DNA from: Anaerolineae bacterium | Lineage (GTDB): Bacteria > Chloroflexota > Anaerolineae > Aggregatilineales > Phototrophicaceae | NCBI GenBank assembly: GCA_022826865.1 | Contig: JAJDUC010000114.1 | Coordinates: forward strand, 1 to 48,975 | Reading direction: 5' to 3' | Length of the DNA stretch: 48,975 nucleotides | Part shown: in pieces, positions 1 through 8,192 of the stretch | Layout: each line of letters opens with the position of its first letter | How positions within the stretch are numbered: the first letter of the stretch is position 1 | Translations under genes and position numbers: made by a program | Notes under the pieces: model-generated | Seen by the model: the letters and a program-made list of their open reading frames with translations, nothing else | The model's database searches: none | What the model was told of the DNA's origin: nothing

Positions 1-2
1 AA

Positions 3-119
3 GCCACATTGCAGGCGGCATTCACAGCCACGGCGGTAAATCTGAAGCGCTTGGCGCGGCATCTAGACCTGGTGACAAATCCTATTGCTATACCATTCCT
101 GGCGACTCACTCCGTGTGA
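3..119 (+). CDS. C-terminal end of an IS1182-like DDE transposase (partial)
   Basis: An open frame runs in from the window edge and encodes 38 residues ending at TGA 117-119. The peptide contains the run TATAVNLKRLARHL, which resembles the usual C-terminus of IS1182/IS5-group DDE transposases; this is recalled family knowledge, not a search result. No catalytic DDE residue is visible because the rest lies outside the window. It may be an intact copy or a remnant. The RAYT gene starts just downstream, so mobile-element genes are stacked here. Confidence 0.5.
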   Translation, partial: ATLQAAFTATAVNLKRLARHLDLVTNPIAIPFLATHSV

Positions 120-175
120 GCCCGTTTTTCAACAGACTCCACAGTGTCGCCCGCACTATCAATGAATATGACGCG

Positions 176-721
176 ATGCGCAATCGAAACGCTTCCTTGA
201 TAGCTCGCCGCTCCCTACGATTATCAGGATACGACTACCGACAAGATGGTATCTATTTCATTACGCTCTGCACATATCAGCAGGCTAAGCTATTCGGCGC
301 GGTGTACGACGGCGCAATGACGCTCAGCGAACTGGGCCAGATTGTAAGCGAGGAATGGCGGCGTATTCCTGAGATACTTAAGTATATCAAGCTTGATCAT
401 TTTGCGGTCATGCCAAACCATTTTCACGGTCTGGTGGTCATTGACAATTGTCGGCGGAAGGCCGTGTCGGCCTGTATGCCTGCCCAGCCCAGCAATGATT
501 CACGCACTTTGCTGTCGGGATCGCTGGGGGCGGTCATCGGCCAGTTTAAGCTGGCGGTCGGCCGTCAAGCTAGACGGCGGCAGTTGCATCCGCGCAAGAC
601 AATTTGGCAGCGGAATTATCACGATCACATTGTCCGCAATGAAGAATCCCTTAACGAGATAAGACGGTATATCATAGAGAATCCGGCGCGTTGGCGCGAG
701 GATAGTTTGTATATCGACTAG
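176..721 (+). CDS. REP-associated tyrosine transposase (RAYT, Y1/IS200-like HUH family)
   Basis: This 181-residue protein belongs to the Y1 HUH single-strand DNA transposase superfamily and matches the RAYT subgroup. These are single-copy, domesticated-looking transposases that act on REP hairpins. The N-terminus RRSLRLSGYDY, the HUH pair H82-F-H84 within NHFHG, and the candidate catalytic Tyr148 in WQRNYHDHI are all present, followed by the usual RRYIIENPARW end. An open frame extends up to a GTG at 116, but the family-like start is the ATG at 176. A single REP hairpin with the CTAC/GTAG foot follows 16 bases after the stop, and many more lie across the window. That is the expected relation between a RAYT and its substrates. 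The transposase looks intact. Confidence 0.85.
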   Translation: MRNRNASLIARRSLRLSGYDYRQDGIYFITLCTYQQAKLFGAVYDGAMTLSELGQIVSEEWRRIPEILKYIKLDHFAVMPNHFHGLVVIDNCRRKAVSACMPAQPSNDSRTLLSGSLGAVIGQFKLAVGRQARRRQLHPRKTIWQRNYHDHIVRNEESLNEIRRYIIENPARWREDSLYID

Positions 722-736
722 GTCACCCGTCAATGC

Positions 737-761
737 GGGCGATTCACAGAATCGCCCCTAC
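737..761 (-). repeat. Single REP hairpin downstream of the RAYT gene
   Basis: The stem GGGCGATT/AATCGCCC (737-744 and 750-757) has a 5-base loop and is followed by CTAC, so on the minus strand it reads GTAG plus hairpin. The GTAG foot is the known signature of REP elements handled by RAYT proteins. It may also serve as a transcript end for the RAYT gene. Confidence 0.7.
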
Positions 762-867
762 AATTGACCGGAGGTCCGGGATCGCGCGACTTGGGCTAAA
801 CCGCGATCGCAAGTATGATTTGGCTATCAACGCGCGCTAGCTGCGTTGCCATTGCGAATGTGGAATC

Positions 868-1785
868 ATGAATATGAAACGCCGCATTACATCGTCCGAT
901 TCGGTTTATGTCATCGTCGTGCTCACGCCGATCATCCTGCTTATCGCGCTCTTCATCTATTACCCGGCGCTGGACACCTTCGGGCAGAGCCTCACCAACC
1001 GCAACCTGCGCATCCGCCGGCCGCCCAAGCCGGTGGGCGCGGCAAACTATATCAAACTGCTGGAAGACGAAGAATTCTGGGAAGTCACCGGGCGCAGCTT
1101 CAAGGTCGTCATCATCACGTTGCCGCTCGAGATGGCGGTCGCCTTTGGCATCGCCATGCTGCTCAATCAGCGTTTTCCCGGTCGCGGCATCATGCGTACG
1201 CTGACCATCTTGCCCTGGATGCTGCCCGGCGTGGTCAACGGCTTCTTATGGGGTTGGCTGCTCAACGGCGAATATGGCGCTTTGAATGGCTTTCTCTATC
1301 AATTCGGTTTGATCAGCGAGTATCAGTATTGGCTTAGGGCGCCCGAAAGCCAGATATTCTGGGTGACGGTGGTGCAAACCTGGACCCGTTACGCCTTTCC
1401 CACGATTATCCTGCTGGCCGGCTTGCAGAGCATCCCGGAAGACCTCTTTGACGCGGCCAAGGTGGATGGCGCCAGCGCATTCGCGCGTGTCAGACGCATC
1501 ACATTTCCGCTTCTGCTGCCTTCATTCGGTATCGCTCTTGTGGTCGAGTTTATCGCCGCCTTCCAGATCTTTGACGTTGTCTGGACGCTGACAGCCGGCA
1601 GCTCGGCCGGCGGCTCGCTTAATCCATTCACCAAGACGCTCATGCTTTACAATTACGAGCTGGTCTTTCGCGATCTGCGCGTGGGCTTGGGCGCGGCGCT
1701 GTCTTATATCATCTTGGCGATGTCGCTCTTCGTGGGCATGATCTTTGTCTGGCGCGTGTACAACCAGGGGGTGCAGGAAGCATGA
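868..1785 (+). CDS. CUT1 sugar ABC transporter permease, MalF/UgpA type
   Basis: This 305-residue integral membrane protein has about six hydrophobic segments, the first at roughly residues 12-32. The cytoplasmic EAA loop has the form DAAKVDGASAF..FPLLLPS near residues 195-218, where the ATPase docks. It is one half of an inner-membrane importer for a sugar or oligosaccharide. Its stop overlaps the start of the second permease by four bases (ATGA), so the pair is translationally coupled. No clear Shine-Dalgarno sequence precedes the ATG at 868. The binding protein that normally starts such an operon is missing; the RAYT and transposase remnant occupy that place. The substrate cannot be read from the sequence. 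Confidence 0.9.
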   Translation: MNMKRRITSSDSVYVIVVLTPIILLIALFIYYPALDTFGQSLTNRNLRIRRPPKPVGAANYIKLLEDEEFWEVTGRSFKVVIITLPLEMAVAFGIAMLLNQRFPGRGIMRTLTILPWMLPGVVNGFLWGWLLNGEYGALNGFLYQFGLISEYQYWLRAPESQIFWVTVVQTWTRYAFPTIILLAGLQSIPEDLFDAAKVDGASAFARVRRITFPLLLPSFGIALVVEFIAAFQIFDVVWTLTAGSSAGGSLNPFTKTLMLYNYELVFRDLRVGLGAALSYIILAMSLFVGMIFVWRVYNQGVQEA

Positions 1786-2666
1786 ACCTGGGCGCAAGAG
1801 GCCAGGAGCGCCTGCGCCTCGCCGTCATCTACGCTTGCTGCGCCATTGTTTTGATCTGGGCGCTTGCCCCGATCTACTGGGTGCTGGTCAGCAGCGTTTC
1901 GACGCGGCAAGAGCTTTACGCCCGTCCCTACAAAATCTGGTTCCCCCAGAATCCCACGCTCGAGTCTTATCGCACGATCTTCACGCAGGGCGCCAAATTC
2001 CGCGATGGCGGTTTTTCGCCCACGGCAGATCTGATGAGTTCTGGTTTGCGCAACAGCGTGATTATCAGCGTAGCATCCGCCGGCATCGTGACCTTGATGG
2101 CGACCGGCGCCGGATACGCCTTCGCCCGCATGAATTTCGCTGGCAAGAACATCATTTTCCTGCTCATCATGCTGATGCTGCCGCTGCCGATTTGGGTGTC
2201 CCTGATTGCGCTGTTTTTCCTTATGTCCCAATTTAAGTTGATCGACACCTTGCTCGGCTTGATTCTCATCTTTGTCACGCTCCTGCTGCCGCTTTCGGTC
2301 TGGATGATGACGACCTTCGTTCGCGATATCCCGAGCGAAATCCAGGATGCGGCGCGGGTGGATGGCGCCGATCGCTGGCGGCTGGTTTTCAGCATTGTGC
2401 TGCCATTGGCGCGCCCGGGCATGGTCGCGGTATTTCTGGTCGGGATGCTGACAACCTGGAATAATTTCCTCATACCTCTTATCTTCAGCCGCACGGACGA
2501 TTCGCAGCCGCTCACCATCGTGCTGACGCTTTTCATCGGCCAGTACGAAGTGGCTTGGGAAGACATGTCCGCGGCGGCGGTGGTGACGATGCTGCCGCCT
2601 TTCTTGATGGCGCTCTTCTTCCAGCGCTATCTCGTCCGCGGCCTGACCATGGGCGCGGTGAAGTGA
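1782..2666 (+). CDS. CUT1 sugar ABC transporter permease, MalG/UgpE type
   Basis: This 294-residue membrane protein partners the preceding MalF-type permease, with the ATGA overlap. It shows an N-terminal membrane segment (about residues 14-35), four or five further segments, and the EAA loop DAARVDGADRW..VLPLARPG near residues 187-208. It ends in the family-typical YLVRGLTMGAVK. No ATPase gene follows, as for the other CUT1 systems in this window, so a shared MsmX/UgpC-like ATPase encoded elsewhere is implied. About 200 bases after the stop have no gene and no feature I can recognise. Confidence 0.9.
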   Translation: MNLGARGQERLRLAVIYACCAIVLIWALAPIYWVLVSSVSTRQELYARPYKIWFPQNPTLESYRTIFTQGAKFRDGGFSPTADLMSSGLRNSVIISVASAGIVTLMATGAGYAFARMNFAGKNIIFLLIMLMLPLPIWVSLIALFFLMSQFKLIDTLLGLILIFVTLLLPLSVWMMTTFVRDIPSEIQDAARVDGADRWRLVFSIVLPLARPGMVAVFLVGMLTTWNNFLIPLIFSRTDDSQPLTIVLTLFIGQYEVAWEDMSAAAVVTMLPPFLMALFFQRYLVRGLTMGAVK

Positions 2667-2869
2667 AACGCTTCGGCGCCAACTAAAACTTCAGCGCCGC
2701 TACATGCTGCGTGGCTTTAACGCGCCGCTGAGGCGGGCGCTCATCTGCCGTAGTCGGCATCTCGTAGGCATGGCGAACACTGCCCGTCGTCTGGCGTGAC
2801 GGCATCCCGGCTAAGCTTATTCAGCACGGAACTCAGCCTATGTGAAATTAGATGGATAGAGGCGCATAT

Positions 2870-4972
2870 ATGAAGGACCACCTGAATGTCTTGCGAAGAG
2901 GATTGGGACTATTGTTACTCTTGGCCTTGCTGACGGGAGGCTCGCTGCAAGCGCAAAACCTGTCCAGCTCGGAATTGACGCCTGCCCAATTGGATCAGGT
3001 CAACCCGCTGATCGATATCGTCCTGCCCAGGCTTTATCCCATCATCGCCATGGATGTCTCGCCTTCGTTAGGAGACGCCACGCTGATCAATCGCATCAAT
3101 TTGGTGGTCGCGCTGGGCATGATGGACGCGGCGGCGCCTTATCACGAGACTGCGGTGGGCATGTATTCGCGCATCCCGCGCTTGCCGGAGAGCGAACGCG
3201 ACGACCGCAATATCAACGTCGCGATGCTGCATGCGGCGTATCAAGCGCTCGTCGGCTTGTTGCCGCAACGCGAGCTGGTCTGGCGAGATATGCTGAACGA
3301 TTATGGCCTCGACCCGGCGGACGATAGTCGCGACCAGACGACGCCGGTCGGCATCGGCAATATCGCGGGCCGGGGCGCTTTGGAAGGCCGTCTGCGCGAT
3401 GGCATGAACCAACTTGGAAATTATCAGGATAACACCGGATACATGCCGGTGAATTCGGCTTATGTTCTGCGGGACGCGTCGCGCTGGCAGCCAGGCGTCC
3501 GCTTACAAGGCGCCGGCGTTTACACCGTCCAGCAATTCGTCACGCCCCAGTTGGCAAACACCGAACCCGTAGGCGCTTTCGACCCGCGCGAGTTCCGCGT
3601 TGCGCCGCCCTTTGCCAGCGACCCGGAAGACTGGAGCGCTTACAAGGGGCAAGCCGACGCCGTCTTGGAGGTCTCCGCCAATCTGAGCGACGAACAGAAG
3701 CTGAAAGCCGAGCTCTTTGATAACAAGATCCTCTCCCTGGGCTTGTCCTTCGTGCATCTGGCGCAAGTGAAGAACTGGTCGCCGGCCGACACCGTGCGCG
3801 GCTACTTCTTGAAAACGGCGGCGGCAATGGACGGCTCCATCGTCGTCTGGCAAGAAAAAGCCCGCTACGACGCCGTCCGCCCGGCCAGCGCCATCCTTCA
3901 CATTTATGGGGACGAGCCGGTCACGGCCTGGGGCGGGCCCGGCGCCGGCCGGCGGGAAATCCTGGCCAGTCAGTGGCGCAGCTACCTGCCGGAAGCCGAT
4001 CATCCGGAGTACCCATCCGGCTCGACTTGTGGCTGCTATGCGCAGGCGCAGGCGGTCCGGCGCTACGCGGGCTCGGACGAATTGAACTGGTCGGTCGCCT
4101 ATCCAGCCGGCTCCTCGCGCGTTGAGCCTGGCTTCACGCCGGCGGAAGACTTGACGCTGCCCTTCGCGACCTGGACGGACTTCGCGCAAGATTGCGGCCA
4201 GTCCCGCGTCTGGGCGGGTGTGCATTTTCAGGCGGCGGTGGAAGCCAGCGCGGACCTCTGCGGCGGCTTCGGCGATCTGGCATACGAATACTTCCAGACG
4301 CTGCTTGATGGCAGCGCGCCAATCCGCCCGGACGCGCGGGCCCTGGAGGTCGATCCCTGGTTGACGACGGAGCGCGCCCAGGCGCAGACGCCCGTTGTCG
4401 TCCCGCCCTCGACAAGGCCCACGCCGGAGACATGCCGGGCGGTTTCCGATAGCGTCTACATCACCGCGGTCAACAGCGGCGTCGAATGCCAGGCGCTTGA
4501 TACCAGCGGCTTGGGCTTGCTTGCTGGATATCTGGATGCGGTCAAGCTCACCGGCGAACTGTCGCTGGGCGTCCAGATATGCTTCCGCGCCGGCGGCTCC
4601 CTGTTATTCTTCGACGAGTCCAGCTCGCCCCCGACTATCGTCCAGTTGACGACTTATGGCGTCTCGGAAATGGTCTGCGGCTGGATAAACCGACCCGGAA
4701 CCGTCATGCTCATGTCTTCCGCCTTGGACAAGTTCCCGGGCGTCGACGCGCCTGGCAACACAATCAAGCCCTTGTCGGACTGCCAGGTGACCGCGAGCGA
4801 ACATCTCAGCTTCCGCGACGCGCCCGGCGGCCAGCGCTACGATATCGTCATCCCGCCCGGTGACCGGCTTCCCGCCATTGCCAGGACGGCCGGCTCCTTC
4901 AAAGTGCGCTATCAGGGCAATCTGGGTTGGGTTAGCGCCGATTTTGTTCGCGCTGAAGGCAACTGCGGATAG
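2870..4972 (+). CDS. Secreted vanadium haloperoxidase/PAP2-like protein with C-terminal SH3-like domain
   Basis: This is a 700-residue exported protein with a signal peptide at about residues 1-29 (hydrophobic core LLLLLALLTGG, end LQAQN). The middle matches the vanadium-dependent haloperoxidase fold, related to PAP2 phosphatases. K330 and R337 have the K-x6-R spacing, PSGS lies at 382-385, and R446 and H452 have the R-x5-H spacing. These are the oxyanion-binding residues. The acid-base histidine that normally follows PSG is a serine (S385). The C-terminal 60 residues look like a bacterial SH3 domain (LSFRDAPGG ... GWVSADFV). The start at 2870 is preferred over the in-frame ATG at 2852 because it begins the signal peptide and has AGAGG upstream. 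A good terminator follows. Activity could be haloperoxidase or phosphatase; substrate unknown. Confidence 0.75.
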   Translation: MKDHLNVLRRGLGLLLLLALLTGGSLQAQNLSSSELTPAQLDQVNPLIDIVLPRLYPIIAMDVSPSLGDATLINRINLVVALGMMDAAAPYHETAVGMYSRIPRLPESERDDRNINVAMLHAAYQALVGLLPQRELVWRDMLNDYGLDPADDSRDQTTPVGIGNIAGRGALEGRLRDGMNQLGNYQDNTGYMPVNSAYVLRDASRWQPGVRLQGAGVYTVQQFVTPQLANTEPVGAFDPREFRVAPPFASDPEDWSAYKGQADAVLEVSANLSDEQKLKAELFDNKILSLGLSFVHLAQVKNWSPADTVRGYFLKTAAAMDGSIVVWQEKARYDAVRPASAILHIYGDEPVTAWGGPGAGRREILASQWRSYLPEADHPEYPSGSTCGCYAQAQAVRRYAGSDELNWSVAYPAGSSRVEPGFTPAEDLTLPFATWTDFAQDCGQSRVWAGVHFQAAVEASADLCGGFGDLAYEYFQTLLDGSAPIRPDARALEVDPWLTTERAQAQTPVVVPPSTRPTPETCRAVSDSVYITAVNSGVECQALDTSGLGLLAGYLDAVKLTGELSLGVQICFRAGGSLLFFDESSSPPTIVQLTTYGVSEMVCGWINRPGTVMLMSSALDKFPGVDAPGNTIKPLSDCQVTASEHLSFRDAPGGQRYDIVIPPGDRLPAIARTAGSFKVRYQGNLGWVSADFVRAEGNCG

Positions 4973-4998
4973 AGCCGTTCAGTCAGCGCGAGGTTTAC

Positions 4999-5024
4999 AG
5001 GGCGACCGGGAGGGTCGCCCTTTT
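4999..5024 (+). terminator. Rho-independent terminator after the haloperoxidase-like gene
   Basis: The perfect 8-bp stem GGGCGACC/GGTCGCCC (5000-5007, 5013-5020) with a 5-base loop is followed by TTTT, 26 bases past the stop. The stem resembles the REP hairpins but lacks the GTAG foot, so I call it a terminator. Confidence 0.7.
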
Positions 5025-5193
5025 CACTTTCCCGGCGCGCTTCGGGCGACTCGCGAGGACGCGTCATCGCGCGCTGCATCGGCAGTCGCCCTTCCATACA
5101 TATTTCTCCCAGCCCTTGCGCCGGTGGCCTGTGTCCAAGCCGGCCTCTGTGGTTAAATAGCCTGAGTCTTTGTCACGCCGAGGGGAAAGCGCA

Positions 5194-6846
5194 ATGAATA
5201 TCCAATCCACACTTCAGTCCATGTCCACCGAAGAAAAGGTCGGGCAAATGTTCATGCTGGCCTTCGCCGGCAGCCAATTGGATGAGGCGCGCGTTCTCAT
5301 GGAAGAGCATATAGTCGGCGGCGCCTACATCAGCGATGAGAACGTGCCGACAGCCGCTGCCGCGCTCCGGCTTTGCAACAGGCTGCAGTCCTTCGCGCAA
5401 AATACGCGGCTGGGTATTCCGCTGCTGCTGGGGGCCGATCAGGAAGGGACCTGGTCGGTGATGACGGCTGAGAGCGCCATGGGGCCGGGCAACATGGCCC
5501 TCGGCGCAAGCGCCGACCCGCAGCGAGCCTACGACATGTACCGCGTGATTGCTGAGGAGACGAGCGCGGTCGGTTTGAATGTCGTTCTGGGGCCGGCCGC
5601 CGATTGCAATTCCAACCCGCGGAATTCGATCATCGGCATGCGCTCTTTCGGCGAAGATCCGCATTTGGTCGCGGCGATGACGGCTGCCGCCGCGCGCGGC
5701 TTGCAAGACAACGGCAGCGTCGCCACCTTGAAGCACTTTCCCGGCCATGGCGATACGACAATGGACAGCCATCGCGGTCTGCCGACGGTTACAAGATCGC
5801 GCGACGAGCTCATGCGCATCGATCTAAACCCTTTTGCCGCAGGCATTGAGGCGGGCGCGAAAATCGTGATGACCTCGCATATTGTTTTTACAGCCTTGGA
5901 TCCGCTGCGTCCGGCCACGCTCTCTTCCGCGATTCTGGGAGATCTGCTGCGGGGCGAATTGGGTTTCGACGGCATGATCGTTTCTGACAGTATGAATATG
6001 CACTCGATGCGGCGCAATTATGAGCCGGCCGATGCGGCGATTCAGGCCTTTAACGCCGGCGTAGATCTGATGATGTTGGCTGAAGAGCACTATGACCACG
6101 ATGCCGAGCGTTACCTCGAAAACCAGAGGTCGCTTATACGAGCGGTTATAGAGGCGGTCGAGGATGGGCGCATCGCCGCCGAACGCGTGAACGACGCCGT
6201 CGGTCGCGTCCTCCGCCTCAAAACCGAGGCTGGCTTCTCGACATCGCCGCTATCCGAGGCGGCGGGGGCGGTGGGCGGCGTGGCGCAGCGCGCGCTAGAA
6301 TTGGATGCGGCGCGCCGGGCGCTTGCCATCCTGAGAGATCGGCGCGGCCTCGTGCCGATCGATCCGAGCGCCAAGCTCACGTTGGTGAATACCACCGCGC
6401 GCAGCGCATACGAAGTCTTGACCCAAACGCGCGGCATCGGCCCGAATCAGGCGCTGGCGGCTTTTGATGTCTTCGCGGAAGCTCTGGCGGAAGGCTGCGA
6501 ATCTGTAAATGCGCTGGCGGCCGAGGACTTCTCGGTCGATGCTGTCCCGGCGGGCGGCGCGGTCATCGCTGTTACGGAGAATTACACATTGCCCGGTATG
6601 GACTTTGACCAGTCGCGGCAAGCCGCCATCGTGCGCGCCCTGCAGGAGCGGGCGGGCGAGCGCCTGCTTGTAGTGGCGCTGCGGGATCCCTATGAGTTGG
6701 CGGATTTCCCTGAAATCGGAACTTACGTCTGCAGCTTCAGCTTCCGCCCTTGCGCGGCAAAGGCGGCGGCCGATTTGCTCTTGGGGCGGATTGGGGCGCG
6801 CGGCCGCTCTCCCGTCAGTGTGCCGGGCACAGAAATTCAAGCATGA
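5194..6846 (+). CDS. Glycoside hydrolase family 3, NagZ-like beta-N-acetylhexosaminidase
   Basis: This 550-residue protein has no signal peptide, so it is probably cytoplasmic. The N-terminal TIM-barrel domain carries the NagZ signature KHFPGHGDT (K180-T188) followed by D191-S-H193. That His/Asp dyad acts as the general acid in GH3 N-acetylglucosaminidases. The candidate nucleophile is Asp265 in VSDSM. A C-terminal domain of about 190 residues, more degenerate, follows. It probably removes GlcNAc from muropeptides or chitin fragments; a phosphorylase mode is known in this branch and cannot be excluded. The ATG at 5194 is chosen because GAGGGGAAA lies just upstream; an open frame extends to TTG 5170. 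NamZ at 36.9 kb would be a functional partner in amino-sugar recovery. Confidence 0.85.
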   Translation: MNIQSTLQSMSTEEKVGQMFMLAFAGSQLDEARVLMEEHIVGGAYISDENVPTAAAALRLCNRLQSFAQNTRLGIPLLLGADQEGTWSVMTAESAMGPGNMALGASADPQRAYDMYRVIAEETSAVGLNVVLGPAADCNSNPRNSIIGMRSFGEDPHLVAAMTAAAARGLQDNGSVATLKHFPGHGDTTMDSHRGLPTVTRSRDELMRIDLNPFAAGIEAGAKIVMTSHIVFTALDPLRPATLSSAILGDLLRGELGFDGMIVSDSMNMHSMRRNYEPADAAIQAFNAGVDLMMLAEEHYDHDAERYLENQRSLIRAVIEAVEDGRIAAERVNDAVGRVLRLKTEAGFSTSPLSEAAGAVGGVAQRALELDAARRALAILRDRRGLVPIDPSAKLTLVNTTARSAYEVLTQTRGIGPNQALAAFDVFAEALAEGCESVNALAAEDFSVDAVPAGGAVIAVTENYTLPGMDFDQSRQAAIVRALQERAGERLLVVALRDPYELADFPEIGTYVCSFSFRPCAAKAAADLLLGRIGARGRSPVSVPGTEIQA

Positions 6847-6884
6847 TCTCCTCTCCGCGACAATGGAACTGGCTTGCAAATGGC

Positions 6885-6958
6885 GGGCGTTTCAGCGAAA
6901 CGCCCCTACAGATCGCCGATGGCTATGTATGTTTGTAGGGGCGTCTCGTGAGACGCCC
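6885..6958. repeat. REP doublet, GTAG feet facing inward
   Basis: A minus-oriented hairpin (GGGCGTTTC/GAAACGCCC then CTAC, 6885-6909) and a plus-oriented hairpin (GTAG then GGGCGTCTC/GAGACGCCC, 6935-6958) are separated by 25 bases. The two stem types (TTTC and TCTC) are the same two found paired at 9496-9567, but in opposite arrangement. The doublet fills the gap between the GH3 gene and the propeller gene. Confidence 0.85.
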
Positions 6959-7062
6959 GTTGAATCTTGCTGCGATTGCTCTGATCTTGGCTCAGCATGG
7001 TCAGCGCGAGCGCATCTGCATTAGAATAAGCCGACTCTCGCCCGATCTGATCCGGAGACCTG

Positions 7063-8106
7063 TTGCCTACCCAGCCCGAGCCTGAATCTTCTCGCTTCAG
7101 CCGTTTGCGCGCGCTTTTATTCATTCCGCTGGCGCTGGCATTTGGCGCTGTGCTGATCGCGCTGATGACCTGGTGGGTGATCGGTTCCGCGCCGCGCTCG
7201 CAAGCGGTCGCCGTGGCCGAGGGCGTCAGCGTCGCCGAATTCGCGGCGCTGCCCGATGACGACGCCTACCCGGCGGCGCTCGCCATCGACGCCGCTGGCA
7301 AGCTCTTCACCGGCAGCTATCAAAGCGGCGCTGTATGGTCGATCAGCCCGGAGGCTGAAATCCGGGAGATCGCGGGGAGCCGAGAGCGCATAGGCTCGGT
7401 CAGCGGCCTGGATCTGGCGCCTGACGGCGCGCTCTACATCCTCGACCGAATTGATCCCGTCGCTGCGAATGGCGCATCCGTTTGGCGTTTCATGGACGGC
7501 GAGTTGCGGCTGCTCTTTGATATTCCCAAAGACGAACGCGCCAGCGCCGGTGTGATGCTGCCCGATGACATTGCGGTCGATCGTGAGGGCCGGATCTATA
7601 TTAGCGATCGGGAGGGGCGCATTTTCCGTTTCAACGCGGACGGCGAGCGCCTGGGCGGCAGTTTTGACGGCGCCTGGTGGGATGCCTGCTACGGACCATG
7701 CGCTACAACGGGTTTGGCATACGACCCCGAAAATGATGACATCCTGTTCACCGACGGCGCCCTGGATTCGGCTCATCGCATTGGCAAGCTGGATCCCCAT
7801 TCCAGCAATTACAAGCGCATTTACAACGCGGAGGACGATCCAGGCTACGGCTTTGATGGCATCACCGTCACGCCAGACGGCGACATTTTCATCGCGCTGC
7901 TGAATTGGAACCGGGTCGCCCGCGTCGAAGACGGCGAGCTCGTCATGCTGGCGAAGGACTTCCGCGGCGCCAGCGATGTCGCCTATGATCCGGCGCGGGA
8001 CCGCCTCTATGTGACAAACTGGAATCAGTTCAGCCTGGCATTCGGAACTAGCCCGCAGCTGCCCTTCGCCATCGATGTGATTCAACTGTCGTCCGCCCGC
8101 GACTAA
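7063..8106 (+). CDS. Membrane-anchored SMP-30/NHL-like beta-propeller protein
   Basis: This 347-residue protein has one N-terminal membrane segment at about residues 23-45, then a repeated pattern typical of six-bladed propellers. Examples are LAIDAAGKLFTG, LDLAPDGALYILD, IAVDREGRIYISD and ITVTPDGDIFIAL. SMP-30/gluconolactonase and strictosidine synthase-like proteins share this pattern; some are lactonases, others only bind ligands. No full set of metal ligands can be assigned by eye. The start is TTG 7063 with CCGGAG upstream; no better ATG precedes the membrane segment. It points the same way as the M23 gene after it, with an 86-base gap. Function is not assigned beyond the fold. Confidence 0.7.
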   Translation: MPTQPEPESSRFSRLRALLFIPLALAFGAVLIALMTWWVIGSAPRSQAVAVAEGVSVAEFAALPDDDAYPAALAIDAAGKLFTGSYQSGAVWSISPEAEIREIAGSRERIGSVSGLDLAPDGALYILDRIDPVAANGASVWRFMDGELRLLFDIPKDERASAGVMLPDDIAVDREGRIYISDREGRIFRFNADGERLGGSFDGAWWDACYGPCATTGLAYDPENDDILFTDGALDSAHRIGKLDPHSSNYKRIYNAEDDPGYGFDGITVTPDGDIFIALLNWNRVARVEDGELVMLAKDFRGASDVAYDPARDRLYVTNWNQFSLAFGTSPQLPFAIDVIQLSSARD

Positions 8107-8192
8107 ACTGACGCCTCGCCTGCGCCCGCTTGACCCGTCGGGGCATTTCGGCTAGTCTAATTTCACTGGATGGTAGCCTCGCGCAAGGATAC

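Noticed and set aside
3503..4225. 240-codon minus-strand frame in the haloperoxidase-like gene
   Set aside because: Arg/Gly-rich shadow with no recognisable motif, opposite a gene with conserved catalytic residues.
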